From Moringa oleifera (taxonomy: Eukaryota; Streptophyta; Magnoliopsida; Brassicales; Moringaceae): a stretch of 64,000 bases of DNA. The stretch spans positions 2,792,501-2,856,500 of the forward strand of contig JAJFZO010000287.1 of the NCBI GenBank assembly GCA_021397835.1, read 5' to 3'. The notes beneath the pieces are model-generated. The model saw only the letters and a program-made list of their open reading frames with translations, was not told where the DNA came from and did no database searches. Numbering within the stretch: position 1 is the first letter of the stretch; each line of letters begins with the position of its first letter. The position numbers were made by a program, and so were the translations under genes. Shown piece after piece: positions 62,897 to 64,000 of the stretch.

Positions 62897-63360
62897 AATA
62901 AAATTTATAAATACTAACTTCAAATTTTATTTAAAAAAATTAATTAATTGTAACATTAAAGGGAAATTTTTTTATTAAAAATTTATTAGAGTGGAGAAAA
63001 ACAACCAACAATCCATTAATCTTTTTATTGTCACATCTAACTGTTATTGGTTAAATAAGTGGTGCTTATTAAATGAAAAGAATAACAAAAACTAAAGCTC
63101 CATAAATGAGGTAGTATAATTACCTAATCAACTCATAAAAAAAGCAATAATTTTTCATTAAAGTTCATAGTCTGATAATAAAAAATACTATAAAATCTTA
63201 TAGAGATTTATGTAAAGAAAAAATGTTAAAAAAGATAATTATTTAATTAAAAATCGATTAAAAGGTAAGTGCGTAAAGCTCTAAACAACTCTTTTTTCCT
63301 TTCAAATCCTAATATATCAAGATATTAACTAAAGCACGAGCTTTCGTTTAGTTATTGTGG
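62897..63360 (+). repeat. Direct repeat, copy 2, right part
   Basis: It continues the match with copy 1 from ATTTATAAATACTAACTTCA to TATCAAGATATTAACTAAAG and CACGAGC. It is more AT-rich than copy 1, with small length changes. Confidence 0.85.
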
Positions 63361-64000
63361 TGCTCTTCAATTTTTCTAGCAAGATTCCAACTCGAGCTAT
63401 TAAGTCCTAGCAAACTGGTTTAACTCAAAGTTGCCCTTTAATTCAACTCCAAATCTTCACTTGGAACAAATCACTTTCAAAAAGTTGAACTCAAACTTAA
63501 TAATTAATTTAACTTTTAAATACTTAAATTAGGTAAAAAATTTAAAGTTATCTAACATAATTTGGATAAGTGAAAATACTAGATTGCGCAAATGCCTATC
63601 CAAGTTCTTTTATAGCCTTAAAAAGGGTCATAAGAGAGATCTTAATCTACTGCAACCTAGAATCTTTAATTTCTAGGTCAACCATTACTTGGTGATGTTA
63701 AAACATGAGGTTCTTGAAATCATTAATTAATCAAAGGTTCTTGCTATCATTTGAAATTTAATGATTTGCTGATCCTAGTTGAATTATGGAGCTGATGAAA
63801 TTGCATGTGAAATAAGATTTTGATATGCATAGGTCAAAAAGAAAAGAAAAAAATTCTCGCTAATTATATCACGTGTAAAAGGTGGCGAGAATCTCATATT
63901 ACATGTTAAAAGAGGTGGGAATACTTTTTAATTATTATGTAATAAAAGTTAAAACATTAAATTTTTAAACAAAATAAAAATAAAAGAAGTAAGTTTATAA
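63361..64000. other. No gene seen
   Basis: Sequence after the repeat end; no coding, RNA or transposon signal recognised. Confidence 0.4.

Overview
The window is AT-rich nuclear DNA from a flowering plant, most likely a eudicot. It has very few long reading frames and is dense in transposable elements. The retroelement types (Tat/Ogre-like Ty3/gypsy, SIRE-like copia, L1-type LINE), CACTA-like and Mutator-like DNA transposons, a UGT87-like glycosyltransferase relic and a VQ-motif gene are all plant-typical. I see only one gene that looks intact: a VQ-motif gene of the SIB1/SIB2 (sigma factor binding protein) type at 36362-36781 on the minus strand, with a TATA-like box 90 bp upstream of its ATG. 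I found no tRNA, rRNA or CRISPR array.

Left part (1-15.9 kb). A CACTA-like non-autonomous element runs from before position 1 to about 4750. It has hairpin-forming subterminal repeats at both ends, a ~71-bp minisatellite and a decayed antisense UGT87-like pseudogene inside. Next come a LINE endonuclease fragment (minus strand), an AT-rich repeat array split by a solo LTR with a perfect 5-bp target duplication (7969-9180), and two relic gag regions of a Ty3/gypsy family with minisatellite blocks and at least one LTR.

Centre (15.9-35.7 kb). A 19.4-kb Tat/Ogre-like element (15877-35317, minus strand) is nested inside an older gypsy LTR. It has LTRs of about 4.6 kb, a PBS, an extra ORF1 relic, gag, protease, RT, RNase H and integrase relics, and a 3' minisatellite. 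Each LTR also carries a relic reading frame on the opposite strand. The protease and RT active-site segments both look deleted.

Right part (35.7-64 kb). The VQ gene and its flank are followed by long AT-rich intergenic DNA with a small cluster of bZIP-type palindromes near 40.1 kb and a foldback element near 43.8 kb. Then comes a decayed Mutator-like element (about 45.1-48.2 kb). The last 14 kb hold a ~1.9-kb sequence present twice in direct orientation (50.5-52.5 kb, and 53.46-54.90 plus 62.90-63.36 kb). The second copy is split by a ~8-kb CACTA-like insertion, so order of events can be read from the sequence.

All coordinates of degenerate elements come from reading by eye and are approximate unless stated otherwise.
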